Program-made: the position numbers and the translations under genes
NCBI RefSeq assembly: GCF_030125375.1
Contig: NZ_JASJUU010000010.1
Location: forward strand, 111,929 to 175,928
DNA: 64,000 nucleotides
Direction: 5' to 3'
From: Pseudoalteromonas umbrosa
GTDB taxonomy: Bacteria > Pseudomonadota > Gammaproteobacteria > Enterobacterales > Alteromonadaceae
Shown: positions 1-8,778 of the stretch, in pieces
Layout of the letters: the number at the start of each line of letters is the position of its first letter
How positions within the stretch are numbered: the first letter of the stretch is position 1
Notes under the pieces: model-generated
What the model was told of the DNA's origin: nothing
The model's input: only the letters and a program-made list of their open reading frames with translations
Databases searched by the model: none

Positions 1-731
1 AGCTGGAAAAGAAGTAGCACTAATCTTGTGTTTATACATAATACAACTGGTGAAACCATCACCGTTAAGAATTACTTTTTGTCTGATATTCATAGCATCG
101 AAGCTGCAGAATTAGCTGATGGGACTCAATTAGATTTAGCGCAAATTGCCCTCGATGTGCGCAATGTAACGGGCACTGATGCTGGAGAGAGTTTGTATGG
201 TTTTGAAACCGATGATGTGCTGATAGGCGCAGGCGGCAATGACCGTATATATGCAGGTAGTGGTGCGGACGTTTTATCGGGCGGTAGTGGGAATGACATC
301 TTGCAGAGTGATGCGGGTAATGACATTCTGGATGGTGGCAGCGGCAATGATACTTTGCGTGGTGGACAAGGTAATGATGTCTACCGTTGGGGTGTAGGCT
401 CTGGCAATGATGTCATAGAAGACTATGATGCTGTTGATCGCAACGACGCTAATCATGTCGATAAATTGGTGTTTGGAGAAGGGATCAATTTAAGTGATTT
501 GAGCTGGGAAAGAAGTAGCAGCAATCTTGTGTTTATACATAATACAACTGGTGAAACCATCACCGTTAAGAATTACTTTTTGTCTGATATTCATAGCATC
601 GAAGCCGCAGAATTGGCTGATGGTACCCAATTAGATTTAGCGCAAATTGCCCTTGATGTGCGCAATGTAACGGGCACTGACGCTGGAGAGTATTTGTACG
701 GCTTTGAAACCGATGATGTGCTCGCAGGCGC
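1..731 (+). repeat. 501-bp direct repeat within the RTX gene
   Basis: Bases 1-about 230 recur at 502-about 731 with only scattered substitutions (for example at offsets 7 and 20-21), an offset of 501 bp or exactly 167 codons. Identity falls away after the shared GFETDDVL segment. Because the frame is kept, it looks like a recent in-frame duplication, and further copies may lie upstream of the window. Confidence 0.9.
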
Positions 732-1206
732 TGGAGGTGCTGATCATCTTTATGGTTATGCTGGCCAAGATGTACTGAATGGTGGTACGGGTAATGACCG
801 CTTGATTGGTGGTGCAGGGAGTGATACATATCGCTTTGAAGGGAGTTTTGGTCAAGACTCAATCTCAAATTATGATGCGGACCCTCAAAGCACAGATGTG
901 ATTGACTTTACCGGTTTAACAAGCGGTGATCTATGGTTTAGTCGCAATGGCAACCACTTGATGGTTGATGTGATAGGCACCGATGATCGTGTGCAAGTAG
1001 ACAATTGGTTTATCAACTCAAATTACCGAGTAGACAGTATTGTCACGACAGACGCCTCTTTGGCTTCAGAACAAGTGGACCAGTTAGTCAATGCGATGGC
1101 TGCATTTGATGTACCTCAAGGTGTAGGGGCTATTACCTCTGTTGCGACAGAAGAACAACTGGCGCCAGTCTTGGCACAAACATGGCTGGTTAAAGTCACA
1201 GGTTAA
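1..1206 (+). CDS. RTX calcium-binding repeat protein, C-terminal fragment (5' end outside window)
   Basis: The reading frame is open from base 1, so the gene begins upstream and only about 401 codons are seen. It contains glycine/aspartate-rich nonapeptides of the GGxGxDxL(x) type (roughly residues 75-125 and 235-280), which bind Ca2+ and form beta-rolls in type I secreted proteins. Between the arrays lie segments of the haemolysin-type 'HCBP-related' kind (LSDLSWERSSSNLVF...). One 167-residue unit is present twice with nearly identical DNA. The last 130 residues lack repeats and probably carry the uncleaved T1SS signal. No transporter genes are in the window. The role could be adhesin, toxin or exoenzyme; the catalytic or binding part, if any, lies outside. 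The family assignment is secure, the function is not. Confidence 0.9.
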   Translation, partial: SWKRSSTNLVFIHNTTGETITVKNYFLSDIHSIEAAELADGTQLDLAQIALDVRNVTGTDAGESLYGFETDDVLIGAGGNDRIYAGSGADVLSGGSGNDILQSDAGNDILDGGSGNDTLRGGQGNDVYRWGVGSGNDVIEDYDAVDRNDANHVDKLVFGEGINLSDLSWERSSSNLVFIHNTTGETITVKNYFLSDIHSIEAAELADGTQLDLAQIALDVRNVTGTDAGEYLYGFETDDVLAGAGGADHLYGYAGQDVLNGGTGNDRLIGGAGSDTYRFEGSFGQDSISNYDADPQSTDVIDFTGLTSGDLWFSRNGNHLMVDVIGTDDRVQVDNWFINSNYRVDSIVTTDASLASEQVDQLVNAMAAFDVPQGVGAITSVATEEQLAPVLAQTWLVKVTG

Positions 1207-1236
1207 TCGCATATATTAAATTGGTTTTCTGTATTT

Positions 1237-1263
1237 AAAAGGCACTTTATAAGTGCCTTTTTT
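1237..1263 (+). terminator. Rho-independent terminator of the RTX gene
   Basis: An 11-bp stem AAAAGGCACTT / AAGTGCCTTTT with a TAT loop and a run of T lies 31 bp after the RTX stop codon. Confidence 0.9.
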
Positions 1264-1326
1264 ATGATTCATGCAAGGGCAGAAGTTACATGCGATGAAC
1301 TAATTATCGATATAGCAACTCATGTG

Positions 1327-1836
1327 TTAAAAAGTGAGTGGGGAGGACATTAACCAGTAGCAAATAAGAGAAAAGCTGATGGCACTCAGTAGGATATTGA
1401 TCTTTTTAGCTATGGCTTTGTTCGGCTGCTCTGAGGAGGTACTTGGTTTTGAAAATAAATAATTGCAGATAAATGCAAACAATACGGTTAAAAACATTTG
1501 CAACCAACCAAACGAAAACACAATTCCTGATATGATTAAGCTTACACTCATACCTGCTGCGGCTAGATATTTTGCTGGTCTTGGAACGACCTGCGCCTGT
1601 CGCCAGTTATTTAAGATGTGGCCGAATTTGGGATGAGTAAGTAGCCAGTGCTCAAGACGAGCAGATGATTTTGAAAAACACCAAAGTGCAATGAGCAAAA
1701 ATACGGTTGTTGGCATAATGGGCAAAATAGCGCCAATCAATGCAAACCCGAGTGAAATAGTCCCACCGAGTAGGTAGGTGTATTTCACAAGGTTTTGTTT
1801 TAAGTTAAGCGACATGCGTGGTGTTTGGTTGAGCAT
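1327..1836 (-). CDS. DUF454 (YbaN-like) inner-membrane protein
   Basis: A 169-residue protein with the DUF454 signature: hydrophobic segment at about 23-45 with LPIMPTTVFLL, then WCFSKSSARLEHWLLTHPKFG, then two further hydrophobic segments and an extra C-terminal membrane helix (about 145-165) beyond the usual ~125-residue YbaN length. The biochemical role of the family is unknown. It overlaps the last 32 bp of the upstream heme oxygenase gene, so the two are probably co-transcribed and translationally coupled; this context suggests heme or iron handling, but that is inference. A second in-frame ATG at 1815 would shorten the overlap to 11 bp; I kept 1836 because a GAG precedes it. Confidence 0.85.
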   Translation of the reverse strand: MLNQTPRMSLNLKQNLVKYTYLLGGTISLGFALIGAILPIMPTTVFLLIALWCFSKSSARLEHWLLTHPKFGHILNNWRQAQVVPRPAKYLAAAGMSVSLIISGIVFSFGWLQMFLTVLFAFICNYLFSKPSTSSEQPNKAIAKKINILLSAISFSLICYWLMSSPLTF

Positions 1837-2410
1837 AACTCAGCTCTACTAATTCATTTGCAAACTTAAATGCAGCTTGCGCGCCTTCAAGCATGGTATC
1901 TTCTTGCTGAGCATTTAATGATGCATCTTCAATGCATTGCATAAATTGACGCCAGTTTGAACCTCGACTTGAACCTGTTAAAAACCGAGCGCCAAATTCG
2001 CAGTGTAGGCCTAGTTTTTCAGCTTCTTTGGCTAGGATGGCGGCACCAAGCTTTGAACCTTCAATCACATAGAGCCAGCCCAAACTCTCAAAAATGGGTA
2101 TATCAAGATGAGGGAGTGCAGGAAGAGGCTCTGGCTGAGTTATGCCTAAATCTTGAAAGTCCTGTGTCAGTTGTTCGCTCCGATCTCTGTCTGGTAGGTC
2201 AGGAATGATTTCAGCAATCTGTGGACTTTGATATAGCGCAGCAACGTAATTCATTAAATAATACTGATAGCGTAAAAATAGGCCGTAATTTGCTTTGTTT
2301 TCGAATGGTGACTGCGCCATGATTTTTTTATCTAGTTGGTCATGGACACTGGATGTTGATGCCCTAAGTTTGCTCATTCTCGGGTAGTTAGCAGATCGTA
2401 AGTTACTCAT
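1805..2410 (-). CDS. Biliverdin-producing heme oxygenase
   Basis: A 201-residue all-helical heme oxygenase of the bacterial HemO/BphO type. The probable proximal heme ligand is His23 in SVHDQLD, and the distal-helix glycine motif is at about 110-123 (LGWLYVIEGSKLG), close to the family pattern YVxEGSxLGG. Such enzymes open heme to biliverdin, CO and Fe2+ in the cytoplasm, serving iron acquisition or bilin chromophore supply. No bacteriophytochrome gene is nearby, so iron salvage is the simpler guess. It is the first gene of a two-gene unit with DUF454. No clear Fur box was seen upstream. ATG at codon 12 (2377) is an alternative start. Confidence 0.85.
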   Translation of the reverse strand: MSNLRSANYPRMSKLRASTSSVHDQLDKKIMAQSPFENKANYGLFLRYQYYLMNYVAALYQSPQIAEIIPDLPDRDRSEQLTQDFQDLGITQPEPLPALPHLDIPIFESLGWLYVIEGSKLGAAILAKEAEKLGLHCEFGARFLTGSSRGSNWRQFMQCIEDASLNAQQEDTMLEGAQAAFKFANELVELSYAQPNTTHVA

Positions 2411-2718
2411 TTTCTTTCAATTAGATTGGTCATATAAATAAGAACGCATGAGCCGTTAAAACCCATAAAGTGAAGTATAAAAAAATTGTAACCATATGAT
2501 TTTTAAGTTCTATCTAATGGATAGATAAATGGGATTACAGGCCAAAAACGCAGTGAAAAGCTAGGCGTGGGCTTTGTGAATAACAGCGATTTTTAGCACA
2601 TTTCAAACCACTTTCAATACTTTACGATCAATTTGGTGAAAAATAATAGCCATTTAGTTTGGCAACCTCTATATCTCAATCAGGAACAACAATGTAAACA
2701 ATGTGTAAAGGTTGAAAA
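2411..2718. other. Intergenic region, divergent promoters
   Basis: 308 bp, AT-rich, between the divergent heme oxygenase and cellulase genes. It holds a small inverted repeat TCTATC / GATAGA at 2509-2525 and an AAAGG ribosome binding site at 2707-2711 for the cellulase. No gene, and no convincing Fur or CRP site by eye. Confidence 0.5.
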
Positions 2719-3906
2719 ATGAAAAAACGTTATTTGAGTGCTGTCTCATTGGCAGTCGGACTGATATCAAACCAAGTTTATGCTGCTGATTGCAGCGCAG
2801 TAAATACCTATCCAGATTGGCCACAAAAGAACTGGCAAGGGCAACCCAGCCATGCTGGTGCTGGTGATAAACTGGTGCACAATAATACGCTTTATCAAGC
2901 TAAATGGTGGACCAGTTCGGAGCCTGGTACGGGGTCCGCGTGGCAATATTTGGGTCGCTGTGACACAGGTGTCCATATCACGCCGGTTGAAAAATACGGC
3001 CGTTTGCAAGTGTGTGGCACGGGCCTGTGTAGTGAGTCAAACCAGCGTATTCAATTACGTGGTATGAGCAGTCACGGATTGCAGTGGCATGGCTTGGGCA
3101 AATGTTTGACTGATAAAAGCTTAGATGTACTGAGTTATGATTGGCAAGCTGATGTACTGCGATTGAGTCTATACGTTCAAGAAGGCGGCTATGAGACAGA
3201 TCCGGTTGGTTTTACCAATCAAATGCATACGCTTATTGAGATGGCGAGTGCGCGCGGGCTTTATGTCTTAGTGGACTGGCACCAACTAGACCCGGGCGAC
3301 CCTAATTATAATGTTGAGGCCGCCAAAACATTTTTCACTGAAATAGTGACAAAACACAAGCACCGCAATAACCTCATCTATGATATTGCCAACGAGCCCA
3401 ATGGCGTGCCTTGGTCTGCGGTACGTCACTACGCCGAGCAAGTTATCCCTGTGATCCGTAATATCCAACCTAATGCTTTAATTATGGTTGGTACACATGG
3501 TTGGTCAACATTTGGGGCGTCTATGTCGGATGGCGATTTACAGGATGTGATCGATGACCCAGTGCCGTTTGATAACATCATGTATACCTTCCACTTTTAT
3601 GCTGCTGCACACACGGATTATCACCGCAATATGCTCGATAGAGCGTCGGATATTTTCCCTGTATTTGTCAGTGAGTTTGGTACGCAGCACTACACAGGTG
3701 GTGGTGCAAATGACTTTGTGAGCTCGCAGAAATACATCGATTTAATGGCAAGAAAAAAGATCAGTTGGACAAACTGGAATTACTCAGACGACCCGCTCAG
3801 TGGTGCGGCGTTTAAGGTAGGGAGTTGTGCGTCGCAAAATTTTGCTGACTCTGAACTCAAAGAAGCCGGTGCATGGATCAAAGCAAAAATATTAGAAGGG
3901 CGGTAG
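2719..3906 (+). CDS. Secreted GH5 endoglucanase with N-terminal CBM5/12 module
   Basis: A 395-residue exoenzyme. Residues 1-22 form a signal peptide (cleavage after VYA). Residues about 28-81 form a CBM5/12 chitin/cellulose-binding module with the aromatic-rich pattern YPDWPQKNWQ and Cys at both ends. The GH5 barrel spans about 90-393: RGMSSHG (114-120), VDWHQ (185-189), acid/base Glu226 in IANEPNG, FHFY at 291-294, and nucleophile Glu319 in VSEFGT. The predicted reaction is endo-hydrolysis of beta-1,4-glucan outside the cell. It is monocistronic, with its own strong terminator. The start is fixed by the signal peptide and the AAAGG site 7 bp upstream. Other GH5 specificities (mannan, mixed glucan) cannot be excluded. 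Confidence 0.93.
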   Translation: MKKRYLSAVSLAVGLISNQVYAADCSAVNTYPDWPQKNWQGQPSHAGAGDKLVHNNTLYQAKWWTSSEPGTGSAWQYLGRCDTGVHITPVEKYGRLQVCGTGLCSESNQRIQLRGMSSHGLQWHGLGKCLTDKSLDVLSYDWQADVLRLSLYVQEGGYETDPVGFTNQMHTLIEMASARGLYVLVDWHQLDPGDPNYNVEAAKTFFTEIVTKHKHRNNLIYDIANEPNGVPWSAVRHYAEQVIPVIRNIQPNALIMVGTHGWSTFGASMSDGDLQDVIDDPVPFDNIMYTFHFYAAAHTDYHRNMLDRASDIFPVFVSEFGTQHYTGGGANDFVSSQKYIDLMARKKISWTNWNYSDDPLSGAAFKVGSCASQNFADSELKEAGAWIKAKILEGR

Positions 3907-3929
3907 TTATTCTTCAAGCAGATTTAGCT

Positions 3930-3972
3930 GTGGTAAGAGAGCGTGCACACGCTATTTTACCACTATTTTTTT
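3930..3972 (+). terminator. Rho-independent terminator after the cellulase gene
   Basis: GTGGTAA / TTACCAC outer stem and AGCGTG / CACGCT inner stem separated by a 3x3 internal loop, followed by TATTTTTTT. Confidence 0.9.
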
Positions 3973-4160
3973 GGTGACTGTTCATTGGGGTGAAATTCTA
4001 GGATATCTCATTCATATTATTGCTAAATATACATTTTTATACCTTTTATCGGTATTTTTTATGTTTCATAATTTATCTGTTTATTTTCATTTAGATAAGT
4101 GTGAAAAATAAATAATTTTGAAATTGGGTGAGCTGTACTATAGTTTAATTCGTAAAAAAA

Positions 4161-6179
4161 ATGTTTAAGAAAAATAGTGGTGCAGTGATGTTACAAGCAA
4201 TTGCTCGATTGGTTTCTAGCCATATGACAACCGTTGTATTACTACCATGTTTACTCTTAGGCGCAGTGATTTTTTACGATGTATCCATGTCGGCTAAACG
4301 GATGAACGACGCCTATGATGCAGAGTACAATGCGTTTTTGAGCCATATGGTATTAAGTGTTATCCATGAGACGCAAAAAGAGCGCGGAGCCTCAGCGGGC
4401 TTTATCGGCTCTAAAGGTGCTAAGTTTAAAGATAATTTGCGTCAGCAGCGTACTCAAACAGATAGATTGATTGCCACGCTTAAGCAGGAAAAACAGCATT
4501 GGGATTTAATCCCTGAAATGGCCAAAGAGTTGGCCGAGTTTGAACGCATGTTTGGCAATTTGTCGCAAATTCGCAGTCGTGTAGATGCCTTGTCTATCCC
4601 ACTTTCCGAAGCGTTGAAGTTTTACACTGATATCAATCTCAAAGCATTGCATATGGTGATCACTGCATCGCGGCTGAGTAACGATCACACCATCGCCACT
4701 GAATTGGTGGCCATCTACAATTTTTCTAGTGCTAAAGAGTCCGCGGGGATTGAGCGCGCCGTATTATCTAATGTATTGAGCCGAGACAGTTTTACGCCAG
4801 CACTGAAAACCAAACATGTTGCACTGATGACTAAGCAAGACGTGTACCTTGAAGAAGCTTTAGAGGCCTCGCCTCCAGAAATGAAACGTATCTTAGAGCA
4901 GGCACTTAGTGGCAGTGCCTTTCGAGAAGTGGCCCGTTATCGTAGCGGGGTTGAAAGTAAAAATGATAATTTTGGACTGGATGCGGAGAGCTGGTTCAAA
5001 GCAGCTACAGATCGTATTAACGCACTGAAAGAAGCTGAAGAAAAAGCGCTCAGCTTGGTGGATGAAACGGCCATCAAAATTCAGCAGCATGCGGTGTGGG
5101 TGTTGGTTACAGAGTTGGTCATTTTAGTCGTCGGCTTGGCTATCACCGCGGCATTATTTTTTGCGATACGTCTGCGTCGCCGCCAGTCAGCAAAAATTGC
5201 TGAAGGCATAGATATTGCCATGCTAAACAAAAACCTTGGGCATGAGATTGGCGTGATTTCTAAAGACGAGCTGGGGAAGTCTGCAAATAACATCAACAAG
5301 CTAACTCGCCAATTTGAAGATGATTTAATTGAGTTTGCTCGGGTGTCTTCCAGCATTGCAAATGCCTCCCAAGAAACTGCAACGGCGATACAGCAAAGCC
5401 AAGAAAATTTAGTCAGTCAGCAATCTGGTATTCAAACGATAGCGTCTGCCTCAGAGCAGATGAGCGCCAATATTCAAGTGATTGCCAATTCTATGAACGA
5501 GAATGCGGCGGCTGCAAAAACCGTGACTCAAGAGTCATTGCAAGGTCAGCAAGTGGTGGCTGATGCAGTGCAAGTGATCCAACAAGCCTCAGATGATATG
5601 GCACGCTCTGCACAATCGGTGGATGCACTCAATGAGCGTGTAGGCAGTATTTCTTCCATGGTTGAAATGATCAAAAGCATTGCAGAGCAGACTAATCTCT
5701 TGGCGTTGAATGCTGCCATTGAAGCGGCCCGTGCGGGTGAGCAAGGGCGTGGTTTTGCCGTGGTGGCTGATGAGGTACGTAGCCTTGCCAGTCGTACACA
5801 AAAATCAACAGAAGAGATCTCAGCTTTGGTGAGCGAGTTACAAACCAGCTCCTCAGAGGCGTCTGATGTGATCACTCAAGGTAAAGAAAACGCGCTGGAG
5901 GCGGCGCAGCGTGCGGAAGAAATTAAGCGTGCCCTTGAGCAAATTGTTGAACAAGCTCAACAAGTTGAATTGGTGACCGAGTCTGTATCGAGTAACACTC
6001 AGCAGCAAAGCAATGCCATTGATGAAGTGAGCAAAAATATCAACGGTATATTCCAAAAAGCCACGGAAAATGTCAGTGGCGCCGAGCAAATCAATATTGC
6101 CGCCACAGACATTGCTAGAGCTGCACAAATGATGGATAAATTGATAGCTGAATACACGGTGAGTCAGTCAGTGCGCTAA
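4161..6179 (+). CDS. Methyl-accepting chemotaxis protein with NIT sensor domain
   Basis: A 672-residue chemoreceptor. TM1 is at about 23-43 and TM2 at about 312-336. The periplasmic part has the NIT-domain hallmark HETQKERGASAGFIG near residues 71-85, a domain linked to nitrate/nitrite sensing in other proteins. A divergent HAMP follows TM2. The cytoplasmic signalling hairpin tip at about 508-545 (AEQTNLLALNAAIEAARAGE) binds CheA/CheW. There is no C-terminal CheR/CheB-tethering pentapeptide; it ends SQSVR. It is monocistronic. A second in-frame ATG at 4188 is possible, since neither start has a strong ribosome binding site. The ligand is inferred only from the domain name. Confidence 0.93.
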   Translation: MFKKNSGAVMLQAIARLVSSHMTTVVLLPCLLLGAVIFYDVSMSAKRMNDAYDAEYNAFLSHMVLSVIHETQKERGASAGFIGSKGAKFKDNLRQQRTQTDRLIATLKQEKQHWDLIPEMAKELAEFERMFGNLSQIRSRVDALSIPLSEALKFYTDINLKALHMVITASRLSNDHTIATELVAIYNFSSAKESAGIERAVLSNVLSRDSFTPALKTKHVALMTKQDVYLEEALEASPPEMKRILEQALSGSAFREVARYRSGVESKNDNFGLDAESWFKAATDRINALKEAEEKALSLVDETAIKIQQHAVWVLVTELVILVVGLAITAALFFAIRLRRRQSAKIAEGIDIAMLNKNLGHEIGVISKDELGKSANNINKLTRQFEDDLIEFARVSSSIANASQETATAIQQSQENLVSQQSGIQTIASASEQMSANIQVIANSMNENAAAAKTVTQESLQGQQVVADAVQVIQQASDDMARSAQSVDALNERVGSISSMVEMIKSIAEQTNLLALNAAIEAARAGEQGRGFAVVADEVRSLASRTQKSTEEISALVSELQTSSSEASDVITQGKENALEAAQRAEEIKRALEQIVEQAQQVELVTESVSSNTQQQSNAIDEVSKNINGIFQKATENVSGAEQINIAATDIARAAQMMDKLIAEYTVSQSVR

Positions 6180-6277
6180 TCCTATGCAGGCGTGCTGTTC
6201 AGGTATGCCTGTTGTCATGTTGATCTGGGATGATAAATTTGGCGTATCAAACAGCAAATTAATTTAAAACTTTATTT

Positions 6278-6496
6278 ATGCAGCACACACTTACTCCAAA
6301 AAAGTTGCTCCACAGTAAGTGGACGTCAGTGAGTCCAGAGCACAAAGAAAAGCACTTTATGGTCACGTCAGTCGAGTTTGATGAAGATGGCAAAGTGATT
6401 GAGTGTATTATTGAAGCTTTGATGACGAAACGTGAAATTGCCATTAATTGGCGCGTGCTCAAAGACCCTAAAATTTGGAAAATGGGCTGGAAGTAG
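6278..6496 (+). CDS. Small Trp-rich protein (TIGR02450/DUF2389 family)
   Basis: A 72-residue soluble protein matching the small Trp-rich family: KKLLHSKWTSV near the N-terminus, KEKHF, and a C-terminal pattern of spaced tryptophans (INWRVLKDPKIWKMGWK). The function is unknown across the family. The reading frame ends 7 bp before the convergent AraC-type gene, with no room for a separate terminator. The conserved pattern makes it a real gene despite its size. Confidence 0.85.
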   Translation: MQHTLTPKKLLHSKWTSVSPEHKEKHFMVTSVEFDEDGKVIECIIEALMTKREIAINWRVLKDPKIWKMGWK

Positions 6497-6503
6497 GCCT
6501 GAG

Positions 6504-7712
6504 CTAAGTTTCTTTTTTCCGATAGGCACTGGGCGTCATGCCGGTGTGTTTTTTAAAGGCGGTATAAAAAGCAGACTTAGAATTAAAACCAACCGACATA
6601 GCCACATCCAATATGGTTTTATCGCTGTGCATGAGACTCTGCTTTGCTGCATCGACACGGTGCTGATTTACAAAATCGAAAAAGCGGATATCTAGCGTTT
6701 CATTTAAGGTTTGAGAAATATAATGACTCGGTGCATGAATGTGCGCTGCGAGCTTTGGCAGTGATAAAGCAGCGTCTAGATAGAGCTTATCACTGTGCAT
6801 TGCATGCTGTAATTTTGTGGCAATTCTTTGCGCTTGCTGGGTGTCTAAAGCAGAGCGCTGATACTTTTCTTCACTGCTTGATGTCGGCTCGTTCGTCAGC
6901 GTTTGATTGGGCGCAGAGGTGTTCTCAAGGTGATAGCACTCTGCAAACCCCGGCTTTTGTCTTAATCCCCACAAAGATAAGCTATATACGAGCAGTAACA
7001 GTAAAGTGGCATGCAGATACGGGCTAAGCTGAATTGGACTTAGTAGGTTATCGAGTACTAAGTTCGTTGCGATGAATAGCCACACTCCGCCGACGGAAGC
7101 TAATAACCAGACTAGCCAGTGCAGCTCTTTTTGCTCGGTAGATGCAAACACATCTTTTAGCCTGATATGGTAATCACGCAGCAAATTGAGAATTTTGTAA
7201 AAGTACCAAGCTGATTGCACCACCCAACCGAGTACGCAGACAAACGTCATGATCAGTAAGCCATAGATGATTATTTGAAGCAGGTTGGAGGCGTGTGTAA
7301 TAACAGTGAGCTCATCACTCACCAAAATCCCATGTTGATAGCGTGAAGGCAAACACAGTGCAACGAGGGCAATGATGCTGCCAACACATGCGGGGATCAA
7401 ATGCCTCATATCATGATATGAAAGCTGCCAAGGGGTCCTACTGGTCAGTGCTTTAGTGTATAGCCATAAGCTTGGCGCGATCAGTAACAAGGCGGGTAAG
7501 GACGCAATGTGGTTGATAATTTGCCACTCGATTGGCAGCAATACTTTGCTGACGGGTAACATAGCAATGAGTCCAATGGCGAGCAAACAGACTGCCAAAG
7601 GCCAATAAATTTGATAAGTACGCACCCGCAAAATAAGTTGGTGTGCACTAAAAATAATGACACATAATGTGGCCACATTGAGGGCAAATAGACTGGGTTG
7701 CTCTACAATCAT
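6504..7712 (-). CDS. Membrane-anchored AraC-family transcriptional regulator
   Basis: 402 residues. The first ~240 contain about seven hydrophobic segments, a polytopic sensor-like module, followed by a polar linker and a C-terminal AraC/XylS DNA-binding domain (about 298-400) with two helix-turn-helix units: LPKLAAHIHAPSHYISQTLN and ILDVAMSVGFNSKSAFYTAF, ending in GMTPSAYR. It probably senses a membrane or periplasmic cue and binds DNA while membrane-bound. It is divergent from the DUF2306 gene across a 190-bp gap, making that gene the first candidate target; this is inference. Confidence 0.9.
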   Translation of the reverse strand: MIVEQPSLFALNVATLCVIIFSAHQLILRVRTYQIYWPLAVCLLAIGLIAMLPVSKVLLPIEWQIINHIASLPALLLIAPSLWLYTKALTSRTPWQLSYHDMRHLIPACVGSIIALVALCLPSRYQHGILVSDELTVITHASNLLQIIIYGLLIMTFVCVLGWVVQSAWYFYKILNLLRDYHIRLKDVFASTEQKELHWLVWLLASVGGVWLFIATNLVLDNLLSPIQLSPYLHATLLLLLVYSLSLWGLRQKPGFAECYHLENTSAPNQTLTNEPTSSSEEKYQRSALDTQQAQRIATKLQHAMHSDKLYLDAALSLPKLAAHIHAPSHYISQTLNETLDIRFFDFVNQHRVDAAKQSLMHSDKTILDVAMSVGFNSKSAFYTAFKKHTGMTPSAYRKKET

Positions 7713-7902
7713 CCGTCTGACCGAGACCTTATTGTCAAAATAAAAATAAGTATATAAAACAGGGTGCTAAATAAGCTTTAAATCATGGTTAGCGCCAAGC
7801 TGTTTTGCTGTTTTTGTCCTGCCCAATCAGCTAGGACGACCTCTTTTTAATCATCTTACATAATCATCGCATCCTTCACCAGATGAATTAAGTGAGTAAA
7901 CA

Positions 7903-8616
7903 ATGACTAGCAACAATCAACCCGTCGCATTTAATTGGCCAGTGATCAGTGGCCTGCTGTTAATCATGGCGGTCCCCGGTATACCCGCCATCATCATTAT
8001 TGCGTTAGTGCTGTTAGGTCAAACTGATGTTTTAGGCATGGCTGATGTTATAAACCCTCAGTACTTAGCTGCGCCTGCGGCGATATTAACCCATGCTATG
8101 GCGGGGGTAACATTCTTTTTAACCATGCCTTGGCAGTTTTCGCCTCGTCTTCGTATTCGCTACCCGCGCTGGCACAAACTTGCTGGACGCATCGCGGTGA
8201 TATCTGGCTGCGTGATGGCGTTATCTGGAATTTGGCTACACCTTGTGTTGTCTCCAAATGAGTTAGGTGGACGTTTTATTTCGTTGGTTGTGATGAGTAT
8301 CGCAATTGTTGGGGCGTTTTCAGTAGCAGTTTGGCAGATAGTCCACGGTCACGTGAAAGAGCATAAAAAGTGGATGATGCGTGCGGTGGCGATAAGTTTA
8401 GCAGCCATTACACCGCTATTTATTGGCATGATAGTGCATTTGGTGTTAGGTCATTGGAAAGAGACATTTGCACCCGTGCTCACGCTTTACCATGATTACG
8501 ACAGATTGGTTGCCATGTTGATTAACCTAGTCGTGGTTGAGTGGTTAAGTAAAAAGCCTCAAAAAGCGGGTAAGCCAAATAGAGCGACAATGTCAGCGTC
8601 ACTGTGTGAAAAATAA
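7903..8616 (+). CDS. DUF2306-type polytopic membrane protein
   Basis: 237 residues with about seven membrane segments. The motif RYPRWHKLAGRI (about 86-97) and a histidine-rich loop HGHVKEHKKWMMRA (148-161) match the DUF2306 pattern, where conserved His residues lie at the membrane surface and may bind metal or heme (inference). It sits opposite the membrane-bound AraC regulator, a pairing that suggests a sensed-and-regulated membrane function. No enzymatic role is established. The start ATG is at 7903; no alternative is obvious. Confidence 0.8.
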   Translation: MTSNNQPVAFNWPVISGLLLIMAVPGIPAIIIIALVLLGQTDVLGMADVINPQYLAAPAAILTHAMAGVTFFLTMPWQFSPRLRIRYPRWHKLAGRIAVISGCVMALSGIWLHLVLSPNELGGRFISLVVMSIAIVGAFSVAVWQIVHGHVKEHKKWMMRAVAISLAAITPLFIGMIVHLVLGHWKETFAPVLTLYHDYDRLVAMLINLVVVEWLSKKPQKAGKPNRATMSASLCEK

Positions 8617-8778
8617 AGGCGCTGTGTTTGAAAGCAAGCGTTAGAGCGTGGTTTGATATTTATTATCAATTTATTTTTGAAACTGATTTAAAAAGATACA
8701 CTATTATCAATATTAGTTAGGTGTATTAAAGTGATCCGCAGACATTATTGACACGGTTAAAGGGCAAAGGGGAGCGCA

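Noticed and set aside
1..1206. RTX repeats as a CRISPR-like or satellite array
   Set aside because: The repeats are in-frame codons for Gly/Asp nonapeptides and one large coding duplication, without spacer-repeat alternation.
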